Positions 13,814-23,331 of a DNA stretch of 42,667 bases are shown here, in pieces (the first letter of the stretch is position 1; the number at the start of each line of letters is the position of its first letter). The DNA lies in assembly GCA_022508525.1 (NCBI GenBank), contig JAFLVA010000011.1, positions 1 to 42,667 on the forward strand. Reading direction: 5' to 3'. Source of the DNA: Erysipelotrichales bacterium. GTDB taxonomy: Bacteria; Bacillota_I; Bacilli_A; RFN20; CAG-826. A program made the translations under genes and the position numbers. The notes beneath the pieces are model-generated. The model was not told the DNA's origin and searched no databases. It worked only from the letters and a program-made list of their open reading frames with translations.

Positions 13814-15031
13814 ATGAAATTATATGAAGAATTAAAAGAAAGAGGATTAATTGCTCAAGTTACGGATGAAGATGTTATTAGAGAGTTAATTAATAATGGT
13901 AAAGCAACATTTTATATTGGCTTTGATCCGACTGCAGATAGTTTACATGTTGGTCATTTTATGACTTTAGTTTTAATGAAGAGATTACAACTTGCTGGCA
14001 ATAGACCAATTGCACTTATTGGTGGAGGAACTGGTATGGTAGGTGATCCATCTGGTAGAACAGATATGCGTCAAATGTTAACTATTGAAGATATTAATCA
14101 TAACTGCGAATGCTTCAAAAAACAAATGGAAAGATTTATTGATTTTTCCGATGGTAAAGCACTTATGGTTAACAATGCAGATTGGTTATTAGATCTTAAT
14201 TATGTAGAATTATTACGCGATGTTGGAGCACATTTTTCAGTAAATAGAATGCTAACAGCAGAATGTTACAAATCACGTATGGAACGTGGACTTAGTTTCT
14301 TAGAATTTAACTACATGATTATGCAAAGTTATGACTTTTACCAATTATTCTTACGTTATGGATGTAATTTACAATTTGGTGGTGATGACCAATGGTCAAA
14401 TATGCTTGGAGGAACAGAATTAATTAGAAGAAAATTAGGAAAAGATGCCTCTGCATTAACAATTAATTTACTCCTTAATAGTGAAGGTAAAAAGATGGGA
14501 AAAACTCAATCTGGTGCAGTGTGGCTAGATCCTAATAAAACATCACCATTTGATTTCTATCAATACTGGCGTAACATTGATGACGCTGATGTTATCAAAT
14601 GTTTAAAAATGTTAACTTTTGTTCCTTTAGAAGAAATTAAACTAATGGAGAAATGGGTCGGTGCTGAATTAAATGAAGCAAAAAGAGTACTTGCTTTTGA
14701 ATTAACTAAAATGGTACATGGCGAAGAAGAAGCACGTAAAGTTGAAGAAGTTGCAAAATCATTATTTAATAAAGGTGATGCTGCAAATATGCCATCTATT
14801 GCTTTAGGTGAAGATGATTTTGTTGATAATCACATTGACATTTTGACTTTGCTTGTTAAAACTGGATTAGTTACTTCAAAATCCGAAGCACGTCGTGCAG
14901 TTGAACAAGGCGGAATTATGATTGAAAGCGATAAAGTAACTGATATTAAGAAATTAATTTCTAAAGAAGAAGTTAAAAATACCTTTGTTTTGAAAAAAGG
15001 AAAGAAGAACTTTATTAAAGTAACATTATAA
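13814..15031 (+). CDS. tyrS: Tyrosine--tRNA ligase
   Basis: Charges tRNA-Tyr in the cytoplasm. It has 405 residues, the usual bacterial length. The HIGH equivalent is LHVGHF in the first Rossmann segment, tyrosine-binding residues lie in YDFYQLF and GGDDQW, and the KMSKS equivalent is KKMGKTQSG. An S4-like RNA-binding domain closes the protein (TSKSEARRAVEQGGIMI). The true start is ATG 13814 behind GGGAGG; upstream in-frame codons lie inside the T-box. It converges on rpsD as in B. subtilis, sharing a bidirectional terminator at 15051-15078. Confidence 0.98.
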   Translation: MKLYEELKERGLIAQVTDEDVIRELINNGKATFYIGFDPTADSLHVGHFMTLVLMKRLQLAGNRPIALIGGGTGMVGDPSGRTDMRQMLTIEDINHNCECFKKQMERFIDFSDGKALMVNNADWLLDLNYVELLRDVGAHFSVNRMLTAECYKSRMERGLSFLEFNYMIMQSYDFYQLFLRYGCNLQFGGDDQWSNMLGGTELIRRKLGKDASALTINLLLNSEGKKMGKTQSGAVWLDPNKTSPFDFYQYWRNIDDADVIKCLKMLTFVPLEEIKLMEKWVGAELNEAKRVLAFELTKMVHGEEEARKVEEVAKSLFNKGDAANMPSIALGEDDFVDNHIDILTLLVKTGLVTSKSEARRAVEQGGIMIESDKVTDIKKLISKEEVKNTFVLKKGKKNFIKVTL

Positions 15032-15050
15032 ATAAAAGTTAAATGAAAAA

Positions 15051-15078
15051 GGACCACATGAGTGGTCCTATTTTTTTT
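15051..15078. terminator. Bidirectional terminator between tyrS and rpsD
   Basis: GGACCAC-ATGA-GTGGTCC (15051-15068) has A-rich sequence before it and a T-run after it, so it can end both the plus-strand tyrS and the minus-strand rpsD transcripts. Confidence 0.9.
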
Positions 15079-15096
15079 AAATCTACAAATGCAATA

Positions 15097-15705
15097 TTAG
15101 AGTTTGCGGTTATAGAATTCAACGATTTGAGCTTCTTGAATATCTTGTGCTAATTCTTTACGTTCTGGTTCACGTAGGAATGTACCTTCCTTTTTAGCCT
15201 TGTCGACAGTAACGTAAGGAACGACCATTGCCATTGATTCTAAAGATTCGTTGATAACTTTAAGTTCTCTTGAAGCTTCTTTAACAGCAATAACATCGTT
15301 GACTGAGCATAAGTATGATGGAATATCAACTTTCTTACCATTGACTAAGATATGTCCGTGGTTGACGAGTTGACGAGCTGCACGACGGGTGCGAGCAAAT
15401 CCCATACGATAAACTAAGTTATCTAAACGAGATTCAAGAATACGCATAAATGCTAAACCTGTAACTTCGTTTGAATTTGAAGCGATCATGAATAAACGTT
15501 GGAATTGACGTTCATTGACACCATACATTTCGCGGAGTTTTTGCTTTTCAGCTAATTGCTTACCATATTCAGTAAGTTTTTTTCTCTTGTCTGTAGGTGC
15601 TTTACCAGGAGCATAATTGCGTTTCTTTAATTCAACACCAGTTTCTAAAGTAGAGAAACCTAAACGACGTGAAATTTTCCAACTTGGTCCTGTGTATCTT
15701 GACAT
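15097..15705 (-). CDS. rpsD: 30S ribosomal protein S4
   Basis: A primary 16S rRNA-binding protein of the 30S body. It has 202 residues, starting [18 protein letters not shown]; the upstream in-frame ATG adds an 11-residue extension not found in the family, and GGAAAGGAAGGA precedes ATG 15705. The S4 RNA-binding domain is visible ([23 protein letters not shown], then [15 protein letters not shown]). The N-terminus lacks the zinc-binding cysteines, so it is the zinc-free form. S4 is a known repressor of its own mRNA in Bacilli, and the 160-nt leader here fits that. Confidence 0.99.
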   Translation of the reverse strand: MSRYTGPSWKISRRLGFSTLETGVELKKRNYAPGKAPTDKRKKLTEYGKQLAEKQKLREMYGVNERQFQRLFMIASNSNEVTGLAFMRILESRLDNLVYRMGFARTRRAARQLVNHGHILVNGKKVDIPSYLCSVNDVIAVKEASRELKVINESLESMAMVVPYVTVDKAKKEGTFLREPERKELAQDIQEAQIVEFYNRKL

Positions 15706-15869
15706 TATTATTTCCTTCCTTTCCTTTATTTTTTGCATAAATAAAGCAATAGGTGCAAATCCCTTACTCCGGATGTTTCAATCAATTATTTCACCTTTCA
15801 GCTAGGTTACTTTAAAAATATACTTATGAAACGTCAGACGAGCAGTATTTACATGCTGCATAAATATGC
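15706..15869 (-). promoter_or_regulatory. Long rpsD 5' leader, possible S4 autoregulatory site
   Basis: The transcript should begin near 15869. The leader is about 164 nt with several pairings: GCATATTTATGC, AGCA with TGCT, GTTTCA with TGAAAC, and AGGTG with CACCT enclosing a CATCCGGAG segment. Known Bacilli rpsD leaders fold into a pseudoknot bound by S4. I cannot confirm the fold by eye, so the assignment is an inference from gene, length and structure. Confidence 0.5.
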
Positions 15870-15875
15870 GTTATT

Positions 15876-15904
15876 ATTCTACATAAACTCATTCTTGAAG
15901 TCAA
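15876..15904 (-). promoter_or_regulatory. rpsD promoter
   Basis: On the minus strand, TTGACT (15904-15899), a 17-bp spacer, and TAGAAT (15881-15876). Confidence 0.8.
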
Positions 15905-15936
15905 TGAAAATATTATAATTTTTCGTTTTTTAATTA

Positions 15937-17385
15937 TTAAATTAAAACCTCAACTTTAGTTCCTTTTGAAGGCATGACTTTTAATCCTGCTTTTGTCCAC
16001 GCTCTTACATCTTCAATTAGGGCATCACGAACATAAAGATTTGTTCCCATAATATCTTCGCCAGACATAAAGCAGTATTGTTTTTTATCAAAAATGAAGT
16101 CACAAGCAGCAACACGATATTTTGTATCGTCAACAATATCATTAAAATTAAGTCCGGATGAGAATACGAAAGAATCATCGTTAAATTCTAAAGATTTTAC
16201 TTGTACTCCAGTTAATGTTGTTAATTCTACCATATTTTCAAACGGCATAATTTCCCATAATTTCGATACTTTTATATCACTGTTGTTCTTAATTGGGAAG
16301 GCGCCAGAGCGGATTCCGCCCCAATTTACTACACCAATATCTGCGCCTGTTGCACTTTTAATAGCATTTGCAGTCCATGTTGCACCAAGAGTTCTACTGA
16401 TATTTTCACCGGATACTCCTATTTTTTCTTCAACAATTGGATTAATTGTTTCTAAACTATCATCAATTATTTTTTTGATTATTTGGTTAGGTTTCTTTAC
16501 ATCTTCAATTAACTTGTTTTCTGTTGTCATTGATTTGACTTTCTTATTTACTTTGTCATATTTAATTTTGGTTATTCCTAAATATTCACCATAACTACCA
16601 GATTGTATGGTATTGTAACTAACATTTTCTTCCACATAGGCATTATGAGTGTGACCATTGATAATTAGATTTACATTTGAGTCTTCATCAAGCCCAATAC
16701 TATGATTGACAATACTATTTTCATCATGTCCCATAGCAATAATTAAATCGCAATTTTGCTCTGTTCTTAGTTGTTTTGCGACTTTTCCTACATAGTCTGT
16801 TGGTATTTCGAATTTATAATCTTTAATAATTGGCGCGGATATATCATCCATACATGTATTTGAAATCCAACCTATAATTCCTATTTTTATACCATCACGT
16901 TCTACAATTTTGTAATCTTTAGCCCAATCCACTCTAGTTATTGTATATAAATCATCATAGATTTTATTTGATTCAAAAATATTGCATCCCAAATAATCAA
17001 AATTAGCTTCACCATTTTCTTCAATTCCGTCATGATGTGATTTAATAACATCAATGCCCCAGTCAAATTCATGATTGCCAATGGTCATAGCTTCTAACCC
17101 TAATTCGTTCATAACATCAATCAAGAGTTTGCCATGATTTATATTTGATTGTGCGCTTCCTTGATACATATCACCAGCACTTAGAAGTACTGTGTGATTT
17201 TTATTTTTAGATATTTGCTCTTTTATTGTACTTGCAAAATTTAATAATCCTTTATGATTTTCTGATTCGCTTATTGCACCATGGTAATCGTTGAAACTTA
17301 ATATCTGTAATTCGACAATGTTATTTTGATTACAACCAGTCAATGACATTAGTAGTAAAGGTATGACAATGAATATTTTTTTCAT
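15937..17385 (-). CDS. Lipoprotein 5'-nucleotidase / metallophosphoesterase (UshA-like)
   Basis: A 482-residue surface lipoprotein with signal peptide and lipobox LTGC (Cys at about residue 18). The metallophosphoesterase domain has all motif groups: LSFNDYHG (DxH), SAGDMYQGS (GD), GNHEFDWG (GNHE), and INGHTHNAY (GHxH). The C-terminal 5'-nucleotidase domain contains VNWGGIRSG and the NMVELTTLTG region. It probably hydrolyses extracellular nucleotides to nucleosides for salvage. GAAGGAG precedes the ATG. It is transcribed alone and divergently from ezrA. The 211 bp between them hold a terminator-like hairpin at 17451-17475 (AAGATTG with CAATCTT). Confidence 0.92.
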   Translation of the reverse strand: MKKIFIVIPLLLMSLTGCNQNNIVELQILSFNDYHGAISESENHKGLLNFASTIKEQISKNKNHTVLLSAGDMYQGSAQSNINHGKLLIDVMNELGLEAMTIGNHEFDWGIDVIKSHHDGIEENGEANFDYLGCNIFESNKIYDDLYTITRVDWAKDYKIVERDGIKIGIIGWISNTCMDDISAPIIKDYKFEIPTDYVGKVAKQLRTEQNCDLIIAMGHDENSIVNHSIGLDEDSNVNLIINGHTHNAYVEENVSYNTIQSGSYGEYLGITKIKYDKVNKKVKSMTTENKLIEDVKKPNQIIKKIIDDSLETINPIVEEKIGVSGENISRTLGATWTANAIKSATGADIGVVNWGGIRSGAFPIKNNSDIKVSKLWEIMPFENMVELTTLTGVQVKSLEFNDDSFVFSSGLNFNDIVDDTKYRVAACDFIFDKKQYCFMSGEDIMGTNLYVRDALIEDVRAWTKAGLKVMPSKGTKVEVLI

Positions 17386-17596
17386 AATTTTCTCCTTCGT
17401 GATGGTTTAATTATAAAATAATTAGCTATTACTACTTATAGATTAAATAAAAGATTGTAACAAAGCAATCTTTTTGGTGTATTAAATATAATCAATCGTT
17501 AATTTTTTTCAAAAAAATAGATTATTTTTATTTTAAAATAAAAATATAATTATATTTATGCTATACTATTTTTGAAGCAAAGGTTGGTGATTTTTT

Positions 17597-19333
17597 ATGT
17601 CTTTAATTTCTTTAAATTTAGTTAAAGAACATCCTGAATCAATTTTTTTTATTGTACTAGGTGCAATTGCTATTTTATTTGTAGTATTAACCATCCTTAA
17701 TATTTTTATTAAACGTCATCGCTCGATTAAGCAAATACGTGATTTAGAAAAAAAATATGGAGATGTTCACACATTATTAGTTGGTCAAGATTCAGCCTAT
17801 TTAAAAAGAATATACGCTATCTCAAATTACAATTTGCTATATAGCGATATATATAATAAATATTTAAAAGAATATGAAGAGTTAATGCAGACTGAAGATG
17901 AGCAAGCTCGCAACGCTTTAAATATGTTAAAAACTGGTGCTGATCATAAGAAAATGAAATCAAACCGTGAAAACTTTAAGCGTAACAAGGAAATTCTTTT
18001 AAAATATTTTAAAAGAGTAGAAAACTTTTCCAGTGCATTAAAGAATATTTTGCGCAAAGAAGATGAAGCAAAAGAAATGTCTTTAAGCCAAAAAGAAGCA
18101 CTGCGTAATATAAAAAGTGTATATTATGAACATCAAGCGGAATTATTATTAGTAGATGAATCATTTACAGTTCTATTTGAAAATATTGATGAAGCTTTTA
18201 GACGCTATGATGAGGCGATTGATCATGCTGATTATGAATCTGTTAATGTTATATTAAAGCGTATAGATAGTGCTTTAAAAGAATTACTTCCAATTATTAA
18301 AATATTACCTTTGCTATGTGCAAAAATTGATAATGTTTTGCCAAATAAGATTGCAGTGTTACGAGATCGCAGTGAGGAAATGTGTAGCAATGGGTATCCA
18401 CTAAATCACTTGCATATTAATAATTCTATCGAAAATTTTGAGGCAAGAATTGAAAATGTAAAAAATCATTTGAAGGCTCTTGATATCGTTGGTTGTGATG
18501 ATGAAATTGATAGAATTATTGCTGAAATTACAGATATAATGGATAAAATTGAACAAGAAACATATGCAAAAGAAAATTATGAAAACAATGTTGATGAAGT
18601 AATAAAACAAGTTAGAATTTTAGAGGATAAATTCATAAAAATTTATAATGTTATACCGGATATCAGTGCACATTATATTATTGAAGAAAAATATTTAAAT
18701 GAAGTAGATGTTATTAAATTTAATATATCAAAAATTGGTAATGTTAAAAGAACATTAGACAATTACATTCATTCATTAACAAAGCAACCATATTCTTTAC
18801 TTGATAGTAAGTGTAGCGAACTAAAAGAATTAACTAAGTTAGCAGCAATTAAACTAAATGATTTTTCTGCATATTTACTATCTTTAGAGGATGACTACAA
18901 TAGTGCGGTTGATACAATAAAAGAGGCTTATTTATCATTGAAAAAATCTAAGAGTATTGTTCATGAATTTAATTTAGTCAATTATGAAACTGCTCAAGAA
19001 GAAAAATTTGATAAGTTATTTAAAACAATTGATGAGATTAATTTGATGTTAAAGATCCAACCAATAAACGTTAAACAGATAAATGAAATTGTTATCAGTT
19101 TTGAAGATGAGAAGGACAAATTAATTAAGACTATCGAAAATAATAACAATTTTGCAACAGTTACGGAAAGTTTAGTTGTATACGCTAATCGTTATCGTCA
19201 TCATTCAAGCGAAATTGCTAATCTTTTTACGCAAATAGAAACTTCATTTTTTGATGGAGAATTTGAGCGTGCTTATATGGATGCTGGAAATGCAACAAAG
19301 AAAATTAGAAATACAGCAGAATCATCTAATTAA
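17597..19333 (+). CDS. ezrA: Septation ring formation regulator EzrA
   Basis: A 578-residue protein with an N-terminal membrane helix (about residues 16-38, SIFFIVLGAIAILFVVLTIL) and a long, almost wholly helical coiled-coil cytoplasmic part, the EzrA architecture. EzrA restrains FtsZ ring assembly and helps place divisome and cell-wall synthesis proteins. Position supports the call: as in B. subtilis it precedes a nifZ-type desulfurase and thiI. Sequence conservation is weak, which is normal for EzrA. An extended -10 TGCTATACT ends at 17567. GGTTGGTGAT lies before ATG 17597. Confidence 0.85.
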   Translation: MSLISLNLVKEHPESIFFIVLGAIAILFVVLTILNIFIKRHRSIKQIRDLEKKYGDVHTLLVGQDSAYLKRIYAISNYNLLYSDIYNKYLKEYEELMQTEDEQARNALNMLKTGADHKKMKSNRENFKRNKEILLKYFKRVENFSSALKNILRKEDEAKEMSLSQKEALRNIKSVYYEHQAELLLVDESFTVLFENIDEAFRRYDEAIDHADYESVNVILKRIDSALKELLPIIKILPLLCAKIDNVLPNKIAVLRDRSEEMCSNGYPLNHLHINNSIENFEARIENVKNHLKALDIVGCDDEIDRIIAEITDIMDKIEQETYAKENYENNVDEVIKQVRILEDKFIKIYNVIPDISAHYIIEEKYLNEVDVIKFNISKIGNVKRTLDNYIHSLTKQPYSLLDSKCSELKELTKLAAIKLNDFSAYLLSLEDDYNSAVDTIKEAYLSLKKSKSIVHEFNLVNYETAQEEKFDKLFKTIDEINLMLKIQPINVKQINEIVISFEDEKDKLIKTIENNNNFATVTESLVVYANRYRHHSSEIANLFTQIETSFFDGEFERAYMDAGNATKKIRNTAESSN

Positions 19334-19396
19334 TAGGCTTTAACTCAAACAAACAATTATCAATATGCATAAATTAGCATTGTGGAGGTTTTAAAA

Positions 19397-20527
19397 TTGA
19401 TTTATTTTGACAATGCAGCAACCACTAGTGTAAATAGTGAAGTCCTAAATTCCTTTAATGAACTATGTGTCAAATATTATGGGAATGCGGCAAGTAATCA
19501 CAAATATGGACAAGATTCAAGTCGTTTGCTCAATATGTCTAGAGAGCAAATCTTGAAACTATTTAATCTTGATAATTCTTATCAAGTTGTTTTTACTAGT
19601 GGTGCAACTGAATCAAATAATATTGCTATTAAAGGCGTAGCCTTGGCTTATCAAAATCGTGGTAAGCATTTAATTACTAGTAGTGTTGAACATCCTTCAG
19701 TTTTAAATGCTTTTAAACAACTTGAAGAAGAATTTGGATTTTCTTTAACAATTTTACCAGTTAATGAACAAGGCTGTGTTGCTCTTGACACTTTAAAAAA
19801 TGCTATGCGAAACGATACAATTTTAGTTTCTATTATGCATGTCAATAATGAAGTTGGTAGTGTTAATGATATTGAAAAAATGTCAGAGATAATTCATAAA
19901 TATCCAAAATGTTTCTTTCATAGCGACACTACTCAAGGAATAACTAAGCTGCCTTTAAATTATAAAGTTCTTGATATGTTTATTGCTTCCAGCCATAAAA
20001 TTCATGGCTTAAAAGGTTCGGGAATGTTGATTATAAAGAAAAACATTCGCCCGTTACCATTATTTTCTGGTGGCGGACAAGAAGATAATATTAGAAGTGG
20101 CACTAATGATGTTCCACGTGATGTTGTTTTAGCGAAAACTCTACGTCTTGAAATAGAAAAGACTAATAAGAATTATCAACATATTAAAGAAATAAATAAT
20201 TACTTAAAAGAAGAGTTGAAAGGCATTGAGGAAGTAGTAATCAATTCTCCTGATATTAATGCATCGCCATATATCTTGAATTTCTCTTTAACAAAACACA
20301 AAGCAAGTGTAGTAGTAGAAGCACTTTCTTTACAAAATATTATGGTCTCTACCATTTCAGCTTGCTCTTCTAAAAAGAATGAAAAATCTCATGTTTTAAC
20401 TGCTATGAATAAAGGTATAACTATTGCCAGTAATTCAATAAGATTGAGTTTTGATGAAAATAATACAATTAATGAAGCTAAGCAATTTATAATTGCATTG
20501 AAAAAAATATTAAACGAATTACGTTAG
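19397..20527 (+). CDS. Cysteine desulfurase (NifZ/IscS-like, partner of ThiI)
   Basis: A 376-residue PLP enzyme that takes sulfur from cysteine. It has the family opening IYFDNAATT, PLP contacts TSGATESNN and the Asp/His around HSDTTQG, and the Schiff-base lysine in SSHKIHGLKG. The catalytic-loop Cys lies in TISACSSKK. The start is TTG 19397, 8 nt after TGGAGG; the GTG 15 bases upstream overlaps that ribosome site. It lies 11 bp before thiI, so it most likely donates persulfide sulfur to ThiI for 4-thiouridine, as the B. subtilis NifZ-ThiI pair does. No iscU-like gene is in the window. Confidence 0.93.
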   Translation: MIYFDNAATTSVNSEVLNSFNELCVKYYGNAASNHKYGQDSSRLLNMSREQILKLFNLDNSYQVVFTSGATESNNIAIKGVALAYQNRGKHLITSSVEHPSVLNAFKQLEEEFGFSLTILPVNEQGCVALDTLKNAMRNDTILVSIMHVNNEVGSVNDIEKMSEIIHKYPKCFFHSDTTQGITKLPLNYKVLDMFIASSHKIHGLKGSGMLIIKKNIRPLPLFSGGGQEDNIRSGTNDVPRDVVLAKTLRLEIEKTNKNYQHIKEINNYLKEELKGIEEVVINSPDINASPYILNFSLTKHKASVVVEALSLQNIMVSTISACSSKKNEKSHVLTAMNKGITIASNSIRLSFDENNTINEAKQFIIALKKILNELR

Positions 20528-20538
20528 GAGGCAATAAC

Positions 20539-21738
20539 ATGAACGAAGCAATGTATGATCACATTATGGTTCGCTTTGGTGAACTTTCAACAAAAGGAAA
20601 AAATAAAAAAGATTTCATCTTTCGTTTAGGTGACAATATTCGAAATGCTTTAAAAGATTTTAAAGGATTAACTTATAATGTACGCATGGATCATATCTAC
20701 ATAAATTTAAATGGACTAGATCCTATGCCAATATGCGAAAGATTAAAAGATGTTTCTGGTATTTACTCTTTTTCGCTCGTTATAAAAACAAATACAGATA
20801 TTGAAAATTTAAAAATTTTAACACTTGATATACTAAAAAAAGAAAACAAAAAAACTTTCAAAATGCGGGCCAAAAGAGCCGATAAACTTTATCCAATTAT
20901 TAGTGATGATATTAACCGTCAAATTGCAGGTTATGTCTTAAAAAATTCTTCTTATAAAGTTGATGTTCATTCTCCAGATGTCTTAGTGTCAATTACAATT
21001 AGAGAGGATGCCGCCTATATTTTTACTGAAGATATAATGGGAGCAGGCGGATATCCTTTAGGAGTAGGTGGAAAAGCTATTATGATGATGTCTGGGGGGA
21101 TAGATTCTCCGGTTGCCTCTTACTTGCTTATGAAACGTGGAGTAGCATTAGAATGTGTACATTTTGCAGCCCCACCATATACAAATGCCGCAGTCATTGA
21201 TAAAATTCAAGATTTGTGTAAAGAACTAAATCGCTATCAAGCTAAAATTAAAGTACACATTGTGCCATTTACTAAATTGCAAGAAAATATTTATAAATAT
21301 TCAAATGAATCTTATGCGATTACAATTATGCGAAGAATGATGTATCGAATTTCTGAACGTTTGGCTAAAAAATATAAATGTTTGGCAATTGCAAATGGAG
21401 AATCAGTTGGACAAGTTGCCTCTCAAACGCTTGCTTCAATGAGTGTAATTAATGATGTCACTACAATGCCAATAATTCGTCCTGTAGCAATATTTGATAA
21501 AACAGAAATAATTAAAATCGCAAAAAAAATTAACACTTATGATATATCTATTCGTCCTTATGAAGATTGTTGCACAATTTTTGCGCCAAAAAATCCTAAA
21601 ACCGCTCCTGGATTAGAAGAAGTTTTAGCATTTGAAGGAAAATGGGACTTTGAAAGTGATATAAATGAATGCGTAAATAATACAGAAACAATTGTAGTGA
21701 CTAGTGATATTACAGACACAGATAAAAATTATTTATAA
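20539..21738 (+). CDS. thiI: tRNA 4-thiouridine synthase ThiI
   Basis: A 399-residue enzyme that makes s4U8 in tRNA. Domains in order: N-terminal ferredoxin-like domain (HIMVRFGELSTKGKN), THUMP (about residues 60-165), and a PP-loop ATPase (MMSGGIDSPVASYLLMKRG) with the C-terminal motif DCCTIFAPKNPKT. Like other Bacilli ThiI proteins it lacks the C-terminal rhodanese domain, so it needs a partner desulfurase, which is the gene just upstream. AGGAGG precedes ATG 20539. Confidence 0.97.
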   Translation: MNEAMYDHIMVRFGELSTKGKNKKDFIFRLGDNIRNALKDFKGLTYNVRMDHIYINLNGLDPMPICERLKDVSGIYSFSLVIKTNTDIENLKILTLDILKKENKKTFKMRAKRADKLYPIISDDINRQIAGYVLKNSSYKVDVHSPDVLVSITIREDAAYIFTEDIMGAGGYPLGVGGKAIMMMSGGIDSPVASYLLMKRGVALECVHFAAPPYTNAAVIDKIQDLCKELNRYQAKIKVHIVPFTKLQENIYKYSNESYAITIMRRMMYRISERLAKKYKCLAIANGESVGQVASQTLASMSVINDVTTMPIIRPVAIFDKTEIIKIAKKINTYDISIRPYEDCCTIFAPKNPKTAPGLEEVLAFEGKWDFESDINECVNNTETIVVTSDITDTDKNYL

Positions 21739-21786
21739 AATTTGAAAACTTACAGAAACTAACCTTAAATGAGGAGGTGAATTTTT

Positions 21787-22026
21787 GTGAGACAAAATCA
21801 CTCAAGCAAATCAACTACAAGAAAGAGTAGTGCTAAAAAATCTGCTAATACACGCAATACTAAAACAAATAAGTATGAATATGGTGAAGATTACGATGTA
21901 AATGAAGCAAGATCAACAAGATCTACGAGAACAACAAGAAGTGCTAAATCAGCATCTTGCAAATCTCAACCTCGAAAAACTACAAGAAGCACACGCTCAA
22001 ATGGTAAAACCGCTTGTGGAAAATAA
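21787..22026 (+). CDS. Small Ser/Thr/Arg/Lys-rich basic protein
   Basis: A 79-residue, low-complexity, strongly basic protein with repeated STRSTRTTRS-type units, an acidic island in the middle (EYGEDYDVNEA) and two cysteines near the end. It starts at GTG 21787, 6 nt after a near-perfect GAGGAGGTGA. I do not recognise the family. In B. subtilis the neighbour of thiI is the spore protein sspA; this protein has no SASP motif. A nucleic-acid-binding role is suggested only by charge. A terminator follows at 22031-22060. Confidence 0.7.
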   Translation: MRQNHSSKSTTRKSSAKKSANTRNTKTNKYEYGEDYDVNEARSTRSTRTTRSAKSASCKSQPRKTTRSTRSNGKTACGK

Positions 22027-22030
22027 TTTA

Positions 22031-22060
22031 AAAGGCAGACAAAACCTGCCTTTTTAATTT
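22031..22060 (+). terminator. Terminator of the thiI operon
   Basis: AAAGGCAG (22031-22038) pairs with CTGCCTTT (22046-22053), followed by T-rich sequence. Confidence 0.9.
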
Positions 22061-22089
22061 TTTTTAATTTTTTTACACATACTAATGTT

Positions 22090-22533
22090 ATGAATGCTCT
22101 ATCGATTATTTTCTTAATTATTCTTATACTTGTCGCACTTATTATCTTTATTCTTGTAATGACTATAAAAGTTTCTATTAATTTAGACGGCACTGAACTT
22201 AAAGTAAATCTATTTAATATAAAAGTGTATAGTGCAAAATACGCAAAGCTAATTGCCAGTGCGATACAAGGTGAAAAAATGAAATTGAACATAAAAATAA
22301 TGCCATTAATTAATAGCATTTCCTTTGTAGGTATTAAAGTTAAATATCAAAAAGAATATGTTGATTATATAGATGCATACATATATGGATTATTAAATTT
22401 GTTTTCCGCATTAAATATTAAACGAATTAATAGTTTTAAATACCAAAGAACTGTTGGAGAAAATAAAGTAGAAGTTCAAGCAACTTTAAAAGTACGATTA
22501 TTAAATGTAATCTTAAGTCAAATTTCTAATTAA
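22090..22533 (+). CDS. ytfI: DUF2953 (YtfI-like) membrane protein
   Basis: A 147-residue protein with an N-terminal membrane helix (about residues 5-28, IIFLIILILVALIIFILVM) followed by β-rich segments (KVSINLDGTELKVNLFNIKVYSA) typical of DUF2953. It is paired with ytfJ, 13 bp downstream, as in B. subtilis, which supports the assignment. No Shine-Dalgarno site precedes ATG 22090. A CATACT box about 6 nt upstream raises the possibility of a leaderless or near-leaderless mRNA. The molecular function is unknown. Confidence 0.78.
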   Translation: MNALSIIFLIILILVALIIFILVMTIKVSINLDGTELKVNLFNIKVYSAKYAKLIASAIQGEKMKLNIKIMPLINSISFVGIKVKYQKEYVDYIDAYIYGLLNLFSALNIKRINSFKYQRTVGENKVEVQATLKVRLLNVILSQISN

Positions 22534-22546
22534 AGGAGAAAAAAGT

Positions 22547-22954
22547 ATGGAAAAGTCAATTAAAGAATTTGTTATGTCATCGCTAAATAGTGTCAAAAAT
22601 GTTGTGGATTCTACAAGTATTATTGGAAATCCTATAAATATTAGTGATGAAGAAGTGATAGTACCCATCTCACGACTTATTTTTGGATTTGGTGTTGGTG
22701 GAAGCGAATTAAAAAATAATGGTAAAAATAATGAGTTGTTATTTGAATATTCTTCTGATTCACCACTTTTAGGTGGAAGTCTAGGAGGGTTAACGATAAA
22801 TCCTGAGGCTTTTATTTATGTTAAAAATGGCAAAGTAGAATTAATCAAAATGAATGAAAATAAAACTATTTATGATCGTTTGTTTGAGATATATAAAGAT
22901 TTAGCAGATATTATGAAAAAAGGAAATAAAAAAGGCTCGCAGAAGCGAACCTAA
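22547..22954 (+). CDS. ytfJ: GerW/YtfJ family protein
   Basis: A 135-residue protein of the Spore_YtfJ (GerW) family: the signature VVDSTSIIGNPI, then VIVPISRLIFGFGVGGSEL, a Gly-rich LLGGSLGGLTINPEAF, and a C-terminal VELIKM strand. In endospore formers YtfJ/GerW is needed for proper germination, but homologues also occur in non-sporulating relatives. AAAGGAG precedes ATG 22547. It is translationally close to ytfI. Its 3' end overlaps the terminator of the opposing rplT operon. Confidence 0.92.
   Translation: MEKSIKEFVMSSLNSVKNVVDSTSIIGNPINISDEEVIVPISRLIFGFGVGGSELKNNGKNNELLFEYSSDSPLLGGSLGGLTINPEAFIYVKNGKVELIKMNENKTIYDRLFEIYKDLADIMKKGNKKGSQKRT
22926..22951 (-). terminator. Terminator of the infC-rpmI-rplT operon
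   Basis: On the minus strand GGTTCGC-TTCT-GCGAGCC is followed by a T-run. The stem is better paired (one G-U) on this strand than on the plus strand. It lies within the last codons of ytfJ. Confidence 0.8.
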
Positions 22955-22958
22955 TTTT

Positions 22959-23315
22959 TTACTTTGCTAAAGCTTTTTTTGCTTTTTCAACGATTTCTGC
23001 AAATGCTTTTGGATCATTGATAGCTAATTCTGAAAGCATTTTACGATTGATTTCAATGTTAGCTAATTTTAATCCGTTCATGAATTTGGAATAAGAAATT
23101 TCATTCATTCTGCAAGCAGCATTAATACGTTTAATCCAAAGTTTACGATAATCACGTTTTACTTGTTTACGATCTCTGTATGCATAGCGTAAGGAATGCA
23201 TTACTTGTTCTTTAGCAGATTTAAATAAGCGGTGTTTGCTACCAAAGTAACCTTTTGCTCTTTTGAGTATTTTTTTACGTCTTGCACGTGTTGTGACACT
23301 ATTCTTAACTCTCAT
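22959..23315 (-). CDS. rplT: 50S ribosomal protein L20
   Basis: A 118-residue basic protein, starting [20 protein letters not shown] and containing the [19 protein letters not shown] segment of L20. It binds 23S rRNA early in 50S assembly and, in Bacilli, represses the infC operon by binding its leader. It is the last gene of infC-rpmI-rplT, 16 bp after rpmI. Confidence 0.99.
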   Translation of the reverse strand: MRVKNSVTTRARRKKILKRAKGYFGSKHRLFKSAKEQVMHSLRYAYRDRKQVKRDYRKLWIKRINAACRMNEISYSKFMNGLKLANIEINRKMLSELAINDPKAFAEIVEKAKKALAK

Positions 23316-23331
23316 GTTACTCTACCTCCTA

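Noticed and set aside
16094-16594. Plus-strand ORF of 166 codons inside the 5'-nucleotidase gene
   Set aside because: The minus-strand protein carries all phosphoesterase motifs and a lipobox; this frame has none.
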